A DNA stretch of 64,000 bases from Flavobacterium rakeshii (GCF_009741375.1 NZ_WOWP01000013.1:62001-126000), one strand, 5' to 3'. Counted from the stretch's first letter, positions 44,816 through 54,365 are shown. Notes: generated by a model from the letters alone, not told the origin. Numbers and translations are program-made.

Positions 44816-44818
44816 AAC

Positions 44819-45427
44819 ATGCTTGAAGAACTTTTTATAAACACAGCAAGTGGCTACAGTAAAGATTTATCTACAGCTTTATGGCAGGAAATAAAAGAGT
44901 ATTACAACCACAAAAGCCGAAAGTACCATAACCTTACCCATCTTGAAAACCTCTATAAGGAAATTTCCTTTTGTAAAGAGTTGATTGAAGACTGGGACAC
45001 CGTGCTATTCGCCTTGTTTTATCATGACATTATATATAAGTCAACCCGCAATGATAACGAGGAACAAAGTGCCGAACTGGCTGTACAAAGACTAAAGGAA
45101 ATTAATTATCCTGAAGACAAAACCGAAAGGTGCAGACAGATGATACTGGCTACCAAATCGCATTTACCGGTTAGCGATAATGACATCAATCTGTTTACCG
45201 ATGCCGACTTATCAATACTGGGTTACGACTGGAGTAAATATGCGAAATATTATAAACAGGTAAGGGAAGAATATTCTTTTTACCCCGACATATTATATAA
45301 GCCGGGACGAAAAAAAGTTTTAAAACATTTCCTTTCCATGAGTTTTATATACAAAACCGACTTCTTTCGTTCTAAGTATGAGGAGAATGCTAAAGAAAAT
45401 ATAAGAAAAGAATTAACCAAACTTTAG
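44819..45427 (+). CDS. HD-domain metal-dependent phosphohydrolase
   Basis: A 202-residue soluble protein of the HD superfamily. The first histidine is in YHNLTHLENLYKEI, and the HD pair is in FALFYHDIIYKS. Later conserved residues include KSHLPV and DADLSILGYDW, the fourth metal ligand. This is the arrangement seen in the predicted phosphohydrolase family common in bacteria. The likely reaction is phosphoester or nucleotide hydrolysis; the substrate is unknown. It is the last gene of the SPFH run, 3 bases after the small membrane protein, but may be an independent passenger. Confidence 0.85.
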   Translation: MLEELFINTASGYSKDLSTALWQEIKEYYNHKSRKYHNLTHLENLYKEISFCKELIEDWDTVLFALFYHDIIYKSTRNDNEEQSAELAVQRLKEINYPEDKTERCRQMILATKSHLPVSDNDINLFTDADLSILGYDWSKYAKYYKQVREEYSFYPDILYKPGRKKVLKHFLSMSFIYKTDFFRSKYEENAKENIRKELTKL

Positions 45428-45460
45428 CTATTGTTAGCTAAGCCAATTATATCAAATCAT

Positions 45461-45468
45461 TATCTTTG
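45461..45468 (+). promoter_or_regulatory. -7 box TATCTTTG for the histidine kinase
   Basis: TAnnTTTG match 23 bases before the ATG at 45492. Confidence 0.55.
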
Positions 45469-45491
45469 GCTATCACCATACTATAAAAACC

Positions 45492-47075
45492 ATGTCAACG
45501 ATTAAAGACGACACAGCGAATACCATGCTTCAAAAGAACAACGACACTGCTGTCGAACTTATGAAGCTGGCTTTTGATGCCCCTAATAACAGGAGTATCT
45601 TTTTTACGCCTGTATTTAATGATGGTGAAATTATAGATTTTAGGTTTACACTCCTTAGTCGTGGTACTATCGACTTTTTTAAAGGCATTGACTATACAGG
45701 GCAAACGCTACTTGAGGTATTACCCGACCAGATTAACCAAATTGAAAGCCTTAAAACCGCTTATGAAACCGGAATCCAGCAAAACTGGACCAGATACTAT
45801 GAAAAGCTTGATGGTGCACAACGATGGTTTAGGGTATGTGACTCCAAAGCTGGAGAAGGTGTTTACAGGGTTTGGGAAGATGTAACCGAACAAAAAATAG
45901 CCGAAAGAAACTTCAATACTGTTATTGCTGAACAGATTGAAGACAAATATGTATCCCTTTTCAACTCTGTTGATCAGGGCTTTTGCATTATAGAGGTCAT
46001 TTTTGATGAAAACAAAAAACCTATTGACTATATTTTTGTCAAAACCAATCCGGCATTTGAAAATCAAACAGGGCTTGTTAATGCCATTGGTAAAACCATG
46101 AAAGAGCTTGAACCTAATCACGAAAGCCACTGGTTTGAAATTTATGGCGAAATTGCACTTACCGGTAAACCCAGATATTTTGAGCACGAAGCCAAACATC
46201 TTATTAACGGATGGTATGAGGTATCGGCATTTCCATTAAGCGATATTAAAGACAACAAGGTCGCTATTATATTTAACGATATTACCGATCGTAAAAATGT
46301 TGAGCGCGAACTTAGCGAATTCAACACCCGACTGGAAGAAGAAGTTAAAGAACGTACCGCTTCCCTTAAAGAGGTTAACGCACAACTTGCTGATAAAAAT
46401 ACCCAGTTGGAACAAACTAATAAAGAGTTGGAATCATTCAATTATATAGCAAGTCACGACCTGCAGGAACCCCTGCGTAAAATACAAACCTTTATAACTT
46501 TTATAAAGGATAGAGACATGACCCGTGAAGAATCAGAACCCTATATTAAAAAGATACACGATTCTGCCGGACGTATGACTCAGCTTATAAAAGATGTTTT
46601 GGTATACAGCAGGCTATCGGCCGAAAAAGAGTTTGTAAACGTAAACCTTAACGATATACTGGATATTGTACTGGCAGACTATGAACTGCTTATTAAAGAG
46701 AAAAACGCTGTTATTAACAGGAACGTACTCCCTACCATAAAAGCTATTCCGTTACAAATGGAACAGCTGTTTTCTAATCTTATCAGTAACTCATTAAAGT
46801 ACTGTTCAGAAAACCCGGAAATAAGTGTTACCGCCCAAACAGAAGGCAATTTAGCACATCTTACCTTTAAGGATAACGGTATTGGTTTTGACGCCCAATA
46901 CAGCGAACAAATATTTAAACTTTTCCAACGCCTGCACGGTAAAGGCGATTATGCCGGTACGGGTATAGGACTTAGCATCTGTAAAAAAATTACCGAACAG
47001 CATAACGGTTCAATATCAGCCGAATCACAACCCGGAAACGGAGCTACCTTTAACATAACTTTACCCCTAAAATAA
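45492..47075 (+). CDS. Cytoplasmic PAS-domain sensor histidine kinase
   Basis: A 527-residue kinase without membrane segments. Two PAS-like domains (about residues 20-140 and 150-265) precede a coiled coil (about 270-312). The HisKA domain is NYIASHDLQEPLRKIQ, with phospho-acceptor His322. The ATPase domain carries NLISNSLKYC, DNGIGFD and GTGIGLSICKKI. The architecture resembles light- or redox-sensing bacteriophytochrome-like kinases, but no chromophore cysteine is evident. No response regulator is adjacent, so the partner lies elsewhere. Confidence 0.93.
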   Translation: MSTIKDDTANTMLQKNNDTAVELMKLAFDAPNNRSIFFTPVFNDGEIIDFRFTLLSRGTIDFFKGIDYTGQTLLEVLPDQINQIESLKTAYETGIQQNWTRYYEKLDGAQRWFRVCDSKAGEGVYRVWEDVTEQKIAERNFNTVIAEQIEDKYVSLFNSVDQGFCIIEVIFDENKKPIDYIFVKTNPAFENQTGLVNAIGKTMKELEPNHESHWFEIYGEIALTGKPRYFEHEAKHLINGWYEVSAFPLSDIKDNKVAIIFNDITDRKNVERELSEFNTRLEEEVKERTASLKEVNAQLADKNTQLEQTNKELESFNYIASHDLQEPLRKIQTFITFIKDRDMTREESEPYIKKIHDSAGRMTQLIKDVLVYSRLSAEKEFVNVNLNDILDIVLADYELLIKEKNAVINRNVLPTIKAIPLQMEQLFSNLISNSLKYCSENPEISVTAQTEGNLAHLTFKDNGIGFDAQYSEQIFKLFQRLHGKGDYAGTGIGLSICKKITEQHNGSISAESQPGNGATFNITLPLK

Positions 47076-47098
47076 ACTATTAAAACGGTTTAAGATTA

Positions 47099-47127
47099 TT
47101 GTACTTCTGTACAAAATTGTAACTTTG
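47099..47127 (+). promoter_or_regulatory. Promoter for pepT (TTG-N18-TAACTTTG)
   Basis: -33 TTG at 47099-47101 and -7 TAACTTTG at 47120-47127, 24 bases before the ATG. It is one of the few sites here with both elements. Confidence 0.65.
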
Positions 47128-47151
47128 ATGCTCATTTAAAAAACACAGAAA

Positions 47152-48390
47152 ATGCAGCATATAATTGACCGCTTTATTAGCTATGTCACAGTTGATACCG
47201 AATCAGATCCAAATTCTGACACAACTCCAAGTACAGCAAAACAATGGGATCTTGCCAATCAGCTTGTAGAAGAGCTTAAAGCTATAGGCATGGAAGATGT
47301 TACCATAGATGAAAATGCATATATTATGGCTACACTTCCGTCAAACGTAGATCACGATGTACCAACAATAGGTTTTGTTTCTCACTTTGATACTACTCCT
47401 GATTTTACAGGTGCTAACGTAAAACCTCAAATCATTGAGAATTATGACGGTGGTGACATAGTACTTAACAAAGAACAAAACATAGTACTTTCTCCGGGTT
47501 ACTTTAAAGACCTGTTACAATATAAAGGACAAACCATAATCACTACCGACGGTACTACCCTTTTAGGTGCCGATGATAAAGCAGGTATTACAGAAATTGT
47601 TACTGCAATGGAATACCTTATCAAAAATCCTGAAATTAAACACGGTAAAATACGCGTAGGTTTCACTCCCGATGAGGAAATTGGTCGTGGTGCACACAAG
47701 TTTGATGTAGAGAAATTTGGTGCAGACTGGGCTTACACCATGGATGGTAGCCAAATTGGTGAACTTGAATACGAAAACTTTAATGCTGCCGGAGCTAAAA
47801 TCACTTTTAAAGGAAAAAGCGTACACCCTGGTTATGCAAAAGGAAAAATGATAAACTCAATGCTATTGGCTAATAAGTTTATCTCTCAGTTACCGGAAGG
47901 CGAAGTACCTGAACAAACTACAGGCTACGAAGGCTTTTTCCATGTAACAGGATTAAACGGAAGCATTGAGGAAACTACAGTACAACTTATTGTTCGCGAT
48001 CACGACAGAGCTAAGTTTGAAGCACGTAAAGAACTTATCCATAAAATAGTAGCTGATATCAATGCTCAGTATGCAGTACAGTTTGGCGAAGACATCGCTG
48101 TTGCTGTAGTAAAAGACCAGTACTTTAACATGAAAGAAAAAGTAGAGCCTGTTATGCACATTGTAGACATTGCCGAAAAAGCAATGAACGAACTGGGTAT
48201 TACTCCGCTTATTAAACCTATACGTGGTGGTACAGATGGTTCTCAGCTTTCTTACATGGGGCTACCTTGTCCTAATATTTTTGCAGGCGGTCATAACTTC
48301 CACGGTAAGTATGAGTATGTACCTGTAGAGAGCATGCAAAAAGCTGTTGAAGTTATCGTTAAAATTGCCGAACTTACGGCTAAGAAATAA
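47152..48390 (+). CDS. pepT: Peptidase T (tripeptide aminopeptidase)
   Basis: A 412-residue M20B zinc peptidase that removes N-terminal residues from tripeptides. Metal and catalytic motifs are [11 protein letters not shown] (His78, Asp80), [10 protein letters not shown] (bridging Asp), TPDEEIGRG (catalytic Glu and ligand Glu) and the C-terminal [12 protein letters not shown] with the last histidine ligand. Length is normal for PepT. It starts a short run with the YdeI/DUF1801 gene 8 bases downstream. Cytoplasmic peptide recycling. Confidence 0.95.
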   Translation: MQHIIDRFISYVTVDTESDPNSDTTPSTAKQWDLANQLVEELKAIGMEDVTIDENAYIMATLPSNVDHDVPTIGFVSHFDTTPDFTGANVKPQIIENYDGGDIVLNKEQNIVLSPGYFKDLLQYKGQTIITTDGTTLLGADDKAGITEIVTAMEYLIKNPEIKHGKIRVGFTPDEEIGRGAHKFDVEKFGADWAYTMDGSQIGELEYENFNAAGAKITFKGKSVHPGYAKGKMINSMLLANKFISQLPEGEVPEQTTGYEGFFHVTGLNGSIEETTVQLIVRDHDRAKFEARKELIHKIVADINAQYAVQFGEDIAVAVVKDQYFNMKEKVEPVMHIVDIAEKAMNELGITPLIKPIRGGTDGSQLSYMGLPCPNIFAGGHNFHGKYEYVPVESMQKAVEVIVKIAELTAKK

Positions 48391-48398
48391 CAAACACT

Positions 48399-48974
48399 AT
48401 GTCTGAAAAGAAAACATGGGATAAAACCAACCAATGGGCAGAAGAGCTTGAGCTCCTTAAAAGCATTATTGTAAAAACACCTCTAACCGAAACTACAAAA
48501 TGGGGCGGTATAGTTTATACTTACAATAACAAGAATGTTTTGGGAGTAGGCGGCTTTAAGAACTTTTTCACCATTTGGTTTTTTAAAGGTGTTTTTTTGA
48601 AAGACGAAAAAAATATGCTTGTTAATGCAAACGAAGGCAACACAAAATCGCTAAGGCAATGGCGTTTTACCGATAAAAGCGAAGTTAACGAGAAACTGGT
48701 ACTAAGCTATATTAACGAGGCTATTGAAGTGGAAAAAGCCGGACTGGAAATTAAACCTGAAAAAAGGGAAACCGTTATACCGGAAGCCCTGCAACAGGAA
48801 CTTGATACCAATAAGGCTTTAAAAACTGCTTTTGAGACACTAACGCCATTTAAGCAAAGGGAATATGCCGAGTTTATAGAAACAGCCAAACGAGAGGCTA
48901 CAAAACTCTCCCGACTGGAAAAAATAAAGCCCATGATCCTTGAGGGAATTGGGCTTAATGATAAATACAGATAA
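48399..48974 (+). CDS. YdeI/OmpD-associated, DUF1801-domain protein
   Basis: A 191-residue soluble protein. The N-terminal DUF1801 part is LKSIIVKTPLTETTKWGGIV and VGGFKNFFTIWFFKG. The C-terminal YdeI-type helical region is FKQREYAEFIETAKREAT, ending in LEGIGLNDKYR. These families share a fold with frataxin-like proteins; some members are linked to bacteriocin resistance, but mechanism is unknown. It follows pepT by 8 bases, with a bidirectional terminator after it. It is a relative in domain type of the protein at 10504. Confidence 0.83.
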   Translation: MSEKKTWDKTNQWAEELELLKSIIVKTPLTETTKWGGIVYTYNNKNVLGVGGFKNFFTIWFFKGVFLKDEKNMLVNANEGNTKSLRQWRFTDKSEVNEKLVLSYINEAIEVEKAGLEIKPEKRETVIPEALQQELDTNKALKTAFETLTPFKQREYAEFIETAKREATKLSRLEKIKPMILEGIGLNDKYR

Positions 48975-49006
48975 AAAAATCCTCAGCTTACGCTGAGGAT
49001 TTTTTT
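48973..49006 (+). terminator. Bidirectional intrinsic terminator
   Basis: Stem ATCCTCAGC / GCTGAGGAT with a TTAC-type loop, A-run left and T-run right. Convergent with yajC. Confidence 0.88.
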
Positions 49007-49007
49007 A

Positions 49008-49280
49008 TTATTGTTGTTGAACTTTCTTGCTTAACTCAAGTGAGATTGCCGAACGTTCCATTTTAAGCTTTCCTGCCATAGTTTCTATCACTACACTTGT
49101 TTCAGCAAGCTCAGCTATTTTACCATGTATTCCGCTTTTTGTTATGATCTTATCTCCAACTTTAAGCTGGCTTTCAAATTCTTTTTCCTGCTTTTGCCTT
49201 TTCTGCTGTGGGCGTATCATTAAAAAATACACAACCACAAACATTAACAATAAAGGACCAAACTTCGAAATTTCTTCCAT
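49008..49280 (-). CDS. yajC: Preprotein translocase subunit YajC
   Basis: A 90-residue inner-membrane protein associated with SecDF and the Sec translocon. One N-terminal helix (PLLLMFVVVYFLMIRPQQKRQK) with the diagnostic FLMIRPQQKR end is followed by the conserved LKVGDKIITKSGIHGKIAEL. Length is normal. It lies 13 bases after the DUF1573 gene, which follows nusB, so the minus-strand order is nusB, DUF1573, yajC, a common Bacteroidetes arrangement. Confidence 0.96.
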   Translation of the reverse strand: MEEISKFGPLLLMFVVVYFLMIRPQQKRQKQEKEFESQLKVGDKIITKSGIHGKIAELAETSVVIETMAGKLKMERSAISLELSKKVQQQ

Positions 49281-49293
49281 TTTATATGTCTAA

Positions 49294-49764
49294 TTAGTTT
49301 TTAGCTCCTACGCCTTCCGGCTTTTCAATCTCTGCCGTAAACTTAAGTACATCTGTACCACTCTCTGTATTAGAGTGTACGTTTACAGTTTTGCTTTGTT
49401 TACCTGATTTACCATGAGAATCAAAAACAACTTTAATCTCACCTGATTCTCCAGGTGCAACAGGAGTTTTAGTCCAGTTTGGAGTAGTACAACCACAACT
49501 TGGCTTAACCTGGCTTAGTACAAGCGGTGCAGCACCTTCGTTAGTAAACTTATACACATACTCCACTTTATCACCCTGCTTAATAGTACCAAAGTCGTGC
49601 TCCATAGTTTCAAACTTAATAACAGGTACCTGTCCTGCTTCTGCATGAGCTATTTCAGCCTCTTTTGCTTTATTTTCATCAATTTTAAGTGCAGCATTTT
49701 CTTTACATGAAACTGTAAAAATAAGAGACGCTATGGCTAACATAGCTGCTGATTTTTTCAACAT
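49294..49764 (-). CDS. DUF1573 lipoprotein
   Basis: A 156-residue protein with a lipoprotein signal (FTVSC, lipid cysteine near 20). A DUF1573 immunoglobulin-like domain follows, marked by FGTIKQGDKVEYVYKFTNEG, VKPSCGCTTPNW and GEIKVVFDSHGKSG. The Cys-Gly-Cys motif is characteristic. Function is unknown; the family is common in Bacteroidetes periplasm and outer membrane. It lies in the nusB-yajC operon, with a 24-base gap to nusB. Confidence 0.9.
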   Translation of the reverse strand: MLKKSAAMLAIASLIFTVSCKENAALKIDENKAKEAEIAHAEAGQVPVIKFETMEHDFGTIKQGDKVEYVYKFTNEGAAPLVLSQVKPSCGCTTPNWTKTPVAPGESGEIKVVFDSHGKSGKQSKTVNVHSNTESGTDVLKFTAEIEKPEGVGAKN

Positions 49765-49788
49765 AACTTATAATTTTTTAATTTGGTT

Positions 49789-50742
49789 TTACATTAAACC
49801 TCTACCGGTTTTTACTAATTTATTACTGTTTTGGTAATCCTTAATTAAGTTATCCAAAATACCGTTGATAAATATACTACTTTTTGGCGTAGAATACTCT
49901 TTAGCAATCTCAAGATACTCGTTAATTGTTACTTTAACAGGAATAGACGGGAATTTTAAGAATTCGCAAATAGCCATTTTCAGTATGATAGCATCAAGCT
50001 CTGCAATACGCTCTGCATCCCAGTTAGGTGTTTTATCTGTAAATTCCTGAGACAGTTCTTTTTCATTTAAAACCGTTTTTCTAAACAGGTTTCTCACAAA
50101 ATCACGATCATCAATATCCTTATACAATTTAGGAATATGTATTGCATCATACTCCTCATCTGTAGGTTTTTTGATTTGTTTAAGCTGCTTTGCAACCATA
50201 GTATTAACTAACGGGATATCATCTACCCATGTTAATTTATGATCTTCAAGATATTCATACAGCTTTTCGTTTGGAGCAATAACTTCGGTAAACAGGTTTA
50301 CTACAAAATCCCTGTCCTGAGCAAAACTATTTTCCTCGTTGTCCATATATTCCTTATACAGCTCGCTTTCCTTAACGGCATCAAGAAGGATAAGAATATA
50401 ATCGTCGTTATTTTTCCAGTTGTAAACCCTACGATCTTCAATAGCTATACTAAGCGAGTTGCTTTCTGCTAAAAGATGTAAAACTTTGTTATTGACAAAC
50501 TTCCTGTTTGGGTTTCTTTCTAAGGCTGTTGCAAGATGTTTTTTGCTTGACCTGTCTAAAAACCCCTCTTCACTGTTTCTGATTTCAACCAGTGCAGAAA
50601 GCATTATAAGGTACAGATCCTGTATATTTTCTATACTCTGAAAAAGGAATTTTTCTTCCTTATCCAAAATGTCTGAACCATTTTGATGCATCGCATAAAT
50701 GGATTGCATCACTTTAACACGAATATGTCTTCTGTTTAACAT
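49789..50742 (-). CDS. nusB: Transcription antitermination factor NusB (long Bacteroidetes form)
   Basis: A 317-residue protein started at the ATG at 50742 (MLNRRHIRVKVMQSIYAMHQ), which restores the usual N-terminus; a start five codons upstream is also open. E. coli NusB is about 140 residues, and Bacteroidetes members carry a long N-terminal extension; here the canonical helical NusB domain lies at the C-terminus (LDAIILKMAICEFLKF, VKVTINEYLEIAKEYSTPK, FINGILD). It helps antitermination on rRNA operons by binding boxA with NusE. First gene of the run to yajC. Confidence 0.93.
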   Translation of the reverse strand: MLNRRHIRVKVMQSIYAMHQNGSDILDKEEKFLFQSIENIQDLYLIMLSALVEIRNSEEGFLDRSSKKHLATALERNPNRKFVNNKVLHLLAESNSLSIAIEDRRVYNWKNNDDYILILLDAVKESELYKEYMDNEENSFAQDRDFVVNLFTEVIAPNEKLYEYLEDHKLTWVDDIPLVNTMVAKQLKQIKKPTDEEYDAIHIPKLYKDIDDRDFVRNLFRKTVLNEKELSQEFTDKTPNWDAERIAELDAIILKMAICEFLKFPSIPVKVTINEYLEIAKEYSTPKSSIFINGILDNLIKDYQNSNKLVKTGRGLM

Positions 50743-50767
50743 CCGTCGTAAGAACATTTAAAAATTA

Positions 50768-50798
50768 GCGAAGCGAAAGAGGTCTTCTTTCGCTTCGC
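50768..50798 (-). terminator. Terminator hairpin after leucine dehydrogenase
   Basis: 13-bp perfect stem GCGAAGCGAAAGA / TCTTTCGCTTCGC with a 5-base loop. On the minus strand it is followed by a short T-rich stretch. It separates leucine dehydrogenase from nusB. Confidence 0.75.
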
Positions 50799-50830
50799 AA
50801 AAATAGTAATATTATTTTAAGGCTATAGAA

Positions 50831-51934
50831 TTATTTAGCCATTTCTTTTTTTCTGTCGTCAATACGTTTTTGAGCGATAGTCATTGCAGCCTGGTGAGTA
50901 GTAACACCATTAGCTTCAGCAAAGTGGAAAATCTCCAGTGTAGTATTAAAGATATTTTCAGTTCTCTTCATAGCTTCAGCTTTATCATATCCGGCAATCT
51001 CTGCATATACATTGATTATACCTCCGGCGTTGATAAGGAAATCAGGAGCATAAAGAATACCTTTATCCTGAAGCATTTTTCCGTGAACGTTCTCTACAGC
51101 AAGCTGGTTGTTTGCAGCACCTGCAATTACCTTAGCTTTAAGCCTTGCAATAGTTTCATCGTTAACAGTAGCACCAAGTGCACAAGGAGCATAAATATCT
51201 ACATCTGCGCTGTAAATATCCTCACCCATAAAGATTTTAGCACCATATTTAGCACCAACTTCTTCCATTCTTGCCTCATTAATATCAGATATTTGTACAA
51301 GAGCACCTTCTTTAGTAAGGTAATCAATAAGTGTTTCACCTACGTGACCTGTACCCTGTACTAATACTTTTTTACCTGCAAGGTTTTCTGAACCAAACTG
51401 ATGCTTAGCAGCAGCTTTCATACCCATATAAACTCCGTAAGCAGTTACAGGCGACGGGTTACCCGATCCACCTCTTTCTTCAGAGATACCGGTAACGTGA
51501 GGAGTCACGTCACGAATAAGGTCCATATCAGGAGTTGTAGTTCCTACATCTTCTGCAGTGATATATTTACCGCTTAGAGAATGAACAAACTGCCCGAATC
51601 TTGTGATCATTTCAGGAGTTTTATCAAGTCTTGAATCACCAATAATAACAGCTTTACCACCACCAAGGTTTAATCCTGAAATAGCTGACTTATACGTCAT
51701 ACCACGAGACAACCTCAATACGTCATTTAAAGCCTCCCATTCGTTCGCATACTTCCACATTCTCGTTCCACCAAGTGCAGGCCCTAAAACTGTATTATGA
51801 ATACCAATTATTGCTTTTAAACCAGTATCTTTGTCATGACAAAAAACGATTTGTTCATGGTCATTAAAAGAAGCTTGTCCAAAAACCGGATCAACTTTTA
51901 CAAGTTCGTTAGCATTAACAACTTCTGTTATCAT
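50831..51934 (-). CDS. Leucine (Glu/Leu/Phe/Val) dehydrogenase
   Basis: A 367-residue NAD-dependent amino-acid dehydrogenase that deaminates branched-chain amino acids to 2-oxo acids. LGPALGGTRMW and Lys82 in MTYKSAISGLNLGGGKAV (with Lys94) form the substrate site. VLVQGTGHVGETLID is the Rossmann motif. ILYAPDFLINAGGIINVY is a typical C-terminal block. Length and motif spacing favour leucine dehydrogenase over glutamate dehydrogenase. It has a promoter with both -33 and -7 elements, and its own terminator. Confidence 0.93.
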   Translation of the reverse strand: MITEVVNANELVKVDPVFGQASFNDHEQIVFCHDKDTGLKAIIGIHNTVLGPALGGTRMWKYANEWEALNDVLRLSRGMTYKSAISGLNLGGGKAVIIGDSRLDKTPEMITRFGQFVHSLSGKYITAEDVGTTTPDMDLIRDVTPHVTGISEERGGSGNPSPVTAYGVYMGMKAAAKHQFGSENLAGKKVLVQGTGHVGETLIDYLTKEGALVQISDINEARMEEVGAKYGAKIFMGEDIYSADVDIYAPCALGATVNDETIARLKAKVIAGAANNQLAVENVHGKMLQDKGILYAPDFLINAGGIINVYAEIAGYDKAEAMKRTENIFNTTLEIFHFAEANGVTTHQAAMTIAQKRIDDRKKEMAK

Positions 51935-51975
51935 GATATTATTTTTTAAATTGAAATTTATTCAAAAACTGGTTA

Positions 51976-52006
51976 CAAAAGTACACTTAAATTTAAGATG
52001 TAGCAA
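51976..52006 (-). promoter_or_regulatory. Promoter for leucine dehydrogenase (TTG-N20-TACTTTTG)
   Basis: Minus-strand TTG (complement at 52004-52006) and -7 TACTTTTG (51976-51983), 41 bases before the ATG. Confidence 0.6.
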
Positions 52007-52129
52007 AATAAAACCCTTTTTTTAATTTTTCGATAATTAAAATAGTTTATTTTTGATAGTGCCTTTTACTAACCAAAATACGCGTTTTAACAATTTTACC
52101 TAAAAATATTCTGAGTTAAAAACAGAACA

Positions 52130-53887
52130 ATGAAAGAACTTCAACATTTAAACAAATACTTTATAAAATATAAATTTCAATTTCTTTTAGGAATTTTAAT
52201 TACCATTTTAAGTAACATATTTTCCCTGTTTACTCCACAGTACACAGGAGCCATTATAACTGCCGTTGAGAACTTTACAGGCGGCAGTATAAGTATGGAT
52301 GGGGTTAAGCATGAGATAATGCGTAGTGTACTTATTATTATAGGAGCAACTCTTGTAGCCGGTATACTTACCTTTTTTATGAGGCAAACCATTATTGTAA
52401 TGTCTCGCCACATAGAATTTGACCTTAAAAACGAAATTTTTGAACACTACGAAAAGTTATCTCAAAGCTTTTACAAGAAGAACCGTACCGGTGATTTAAT
52501 GAACCGTATTAGTGAAGATGTAAACAAAGTACGCTCTTACGTTGGGCCGGCAATTATGTACAGCCTTAACACCATTATACGCTTTATCATTATTATTACC
52601 CACATGTCAATCCTATCGCCAGAGCTAACATTATACACACTAATCCCCTTACCTATATTATCATATAGCATATTTAAAATTAGTGTAGAGATAAATAAGC
52701 GAAGTACACGCTATCAGGAAAACCTGTCTAAACTGGCAAGCTTCACTCAGGAAATGTTTTCAGGCATCAGGGTAATAAAAGCCTACGCGCTTGAAAAACA
52801 AAAGCAGGACGATTTTACCCAACTATCGCGCGACAGTAAGGCAAAAAACATGAGCCTGGCTAAAGTTAGCGCCATGTTTGGACCATTTATGATATTACTT
52901 ATAGGACTTAGTAACCTTATAGTTATATATGTAGGCGGAAAATTATACATAGAAGGCACCATTCAAAACATAGGTATGATAGTAGAGTTCATACTATATA
53001 TAAACATGTTAACCTGGCCGGTAGCCTCTTTAGGGTGGATATCCAGCATGGTACAGGAAGCCGAAGCCTCTCAAAAAAGGATTAACGAATTCCTTAAAAC
53101 CGAGCCCGATATTCAAAATAACAATCCTGAACAATCGGTTATTAAGGGCAACATTGCCTTTAATAATGTAACCTTTACTTATGAAGACACAAATATAACA
53201 GCACTCAAAAATGTGTCGTTCAACATTAATAAAGGAGAAACGCTCGCTATATTAGGTAAAACAGGATCGGGAAAATCTACCATACTATCACTTATAAGCA
53301 GGCTGTATGATATAGAACAGGGAACAGTAACGATTGACGATACCAATATAAAAGAGTTAAATCTTTACGACCTGCGTAACAGCATAGGGTTTGTACCACA
53401 GGATGCCTTCCTGTTTTCAGACACCATAAAGAACAACATTAAATTTGGCGATGAAGATGCTACAGATGAAGAAGTTATTGCCGTTGCCAAAAAAGCTGTA
53501 GTACACGACAACATTGCCGCTTTTAACAAAGCCTATGAAACCATATTAGGAGAAAGAGGTATAACACTTTCGGGCGGACAAAAACAACGTGTATCCATAG
53601 CCAGAGCCATGATTAAAGATGCTCCTGTATTACTACTGGACGACTCACTTTCGGCAGTAGATACTGAAACTGAGGAAGCTATACTTAACAACCTTATGGA
53701 GTTTTGCAGAGACAAAACCACTATTATTGTGAGCCACAGGGTATCATCTGCCAAAAATGCCGACAGGATAATTATACTGGAAGATGGTGAAATCATACAA
53801 CAGGGCACCCACAATGAACTTGTAAATCAGGCTGGTTATTACAAGGAGCTTTACCTTAAACAACTATCCGAAAAAGAAATAAATTAA
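52130..53887 (+). CDS. ABC exporter, fused permease and ATPase
   Basis: A 585-residue type IV (MsbA/MDR-like) half transporter. Six transmembrane helices cover residues 15-310, with the coupling ERISEDVNKVRS-type loop (MNRISEDVNKVRSYVG). The ATPase domain has Walker A LGKTGSGKST (about 375-383), signature LSGGQKQR, Walker B VLLLDDSLSAVD and the H-loop IVSHRVSS. Probably works as a homodimer, exporting lipid, peptide or drug; the substrate cannot be told. It is monocistronic. The region before it (51935-52129) holds the divergent leucine dehydrogenase promoter. Confidence 0.93.
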   Translation: MKELQHLNKYFIKYKFQFLLGILITILSNIFSLFTPQYTGAIITAVENFTGGSISMDGVKHEIMRSVLIIIGATLVAGILTFFMRQTIIVMSRHIEFDLKNEIFEHYEKLSQSFYKKNRTGDLMNRISEDVNKVRSYVGPAIMYSLNTIIRFIIIITHMSILSPELTLYTLIPLPILSYSIFKISVEINKRSTRYQENLSKLASFTQEMFSGIRVIKAYALEKQKQDDFTQLSRDSKAKNMSLAKVSAMFGPFMILLIGLSNLIVIYVGGKLYIEGTIQNIGMIVEFILYINMLTWPVASLGWISSMVQEAEASQKRINEFLKTEPDIQNNNPEQSVIKGNIAFNNVTFTYEDTNITALKNVSFNINKGETLAILGKTGSGKSTILSLISRLYDIEQGTVTIDDTNIKELNLYDLRNSIGFVPQDAFLFSDTIKNNIKFGDEDATDEEVIAVAKKAVVHDNIAAFNKAYETILGERGITLSGGQKQRVSIARAMIKDAPVLLLDDSLSAVDTETEEAILNNLMEFCRDKTTIIVSHRVSSAKNADRIIILEDGEIIQQGTHNELVNQAGYYKELYLKQLSEKEIN

Positions 53888-53959
53888 TTTGTTGGATTTT
53901 TAAGATTTTTTTTAGATTTTTGGTAGCTACATAAACCAATTAAAAAACTACGAAGGATT

Positions 53960-54331
53960 ATGAGAGATAATGACATGCTTGAAAAGGAAGAGATTTTTTC
54001 TAAAGTTTTAAGAGCGGGAAGAAGGACTTATTTTTTTGACGTAAGAGCTACTAAAGCCGAAGATTACTACATTACAATCACTGAGAGCAAAAAATTTACT
54101 GAAGAGGATGGCTCTTTCCACTTTAAAAAACACAAAATTTATCTTTATAAAGAAGATTTTGCAGCCTTCAGAAACATTCTGGACGAAATGACAGAATACG
54201 TTCTTGATAGCAAAGGAGAAGAAGTAATCTCTGAAAGACATCAAAAAGACTTCAAGAAAATGTTTACAGAAAAAACTCCTGAACCTGTAGGAACAGAAAG
54301 TTTTACAGATGTAAACTTCGAAGACATTTAA
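53960..54331 (+). CDS. DUF3276 / PUR-alpha-like nucleic-acid-binding protein
   Basis: A 123-residue small protein. KVLRAGRRTYFFDVRATKAED and YYITITESKKF, then FHFKKHKIYLYKEDFAAF, form the PUR repeat fold seen in the Bacteroidetes DUF3276 family, whose structures resemble eukaryotic PUR-alpha and bind single-stranded nucleic acids. The last 35 residues are acidic and probably disordered. An RNA- or ssDNA-binding role in gene regulation is expected. It stands alone, with a terminator directly after it. Confidence 0.9.
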   Translation: MRDNDMLEKEEIFSKVLRAGRRTYFFDVRATKAEDYYITITESKKFTEEDGSFHFKKHKIYLYKEDFAAFRNILDEMTEYVLDSKGEEVISERHQKDFKKMFTEKTPEPVGTESFTDVNFEDI

Positions 54332-54332
54332 T

Positions 54333-54361
54333 AAAAAAACTGCCAAGAGGCAGTTTTTTTT
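54333..54361 (+). terminator. Bidirectional intrinsic terminator
   Basis: AACTGCC-AAGA-GGCAGTT with A7 before and T8 after. Between convergent DUF3276 and csaA-like genes. Confidence 0.88.
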
Positions 54362-54365
54362 GTTT

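Noticed and set aside
45720..46199. 159-codon minus-strand ORF inside the histidine kinase gene
   Set aside because: It lies wholly inside the PAS-kinase gene and reads as a frame shadow, with no promoter or family similarity.
50870..51364. 164-codon plus-strand ORF opposite leucine dehydrogenase
   Set aside because: It is antisense to a strongly conserved enzyme and rich in Ser, Cys, Asn, Phe and Ile as expected for a shadow frame.
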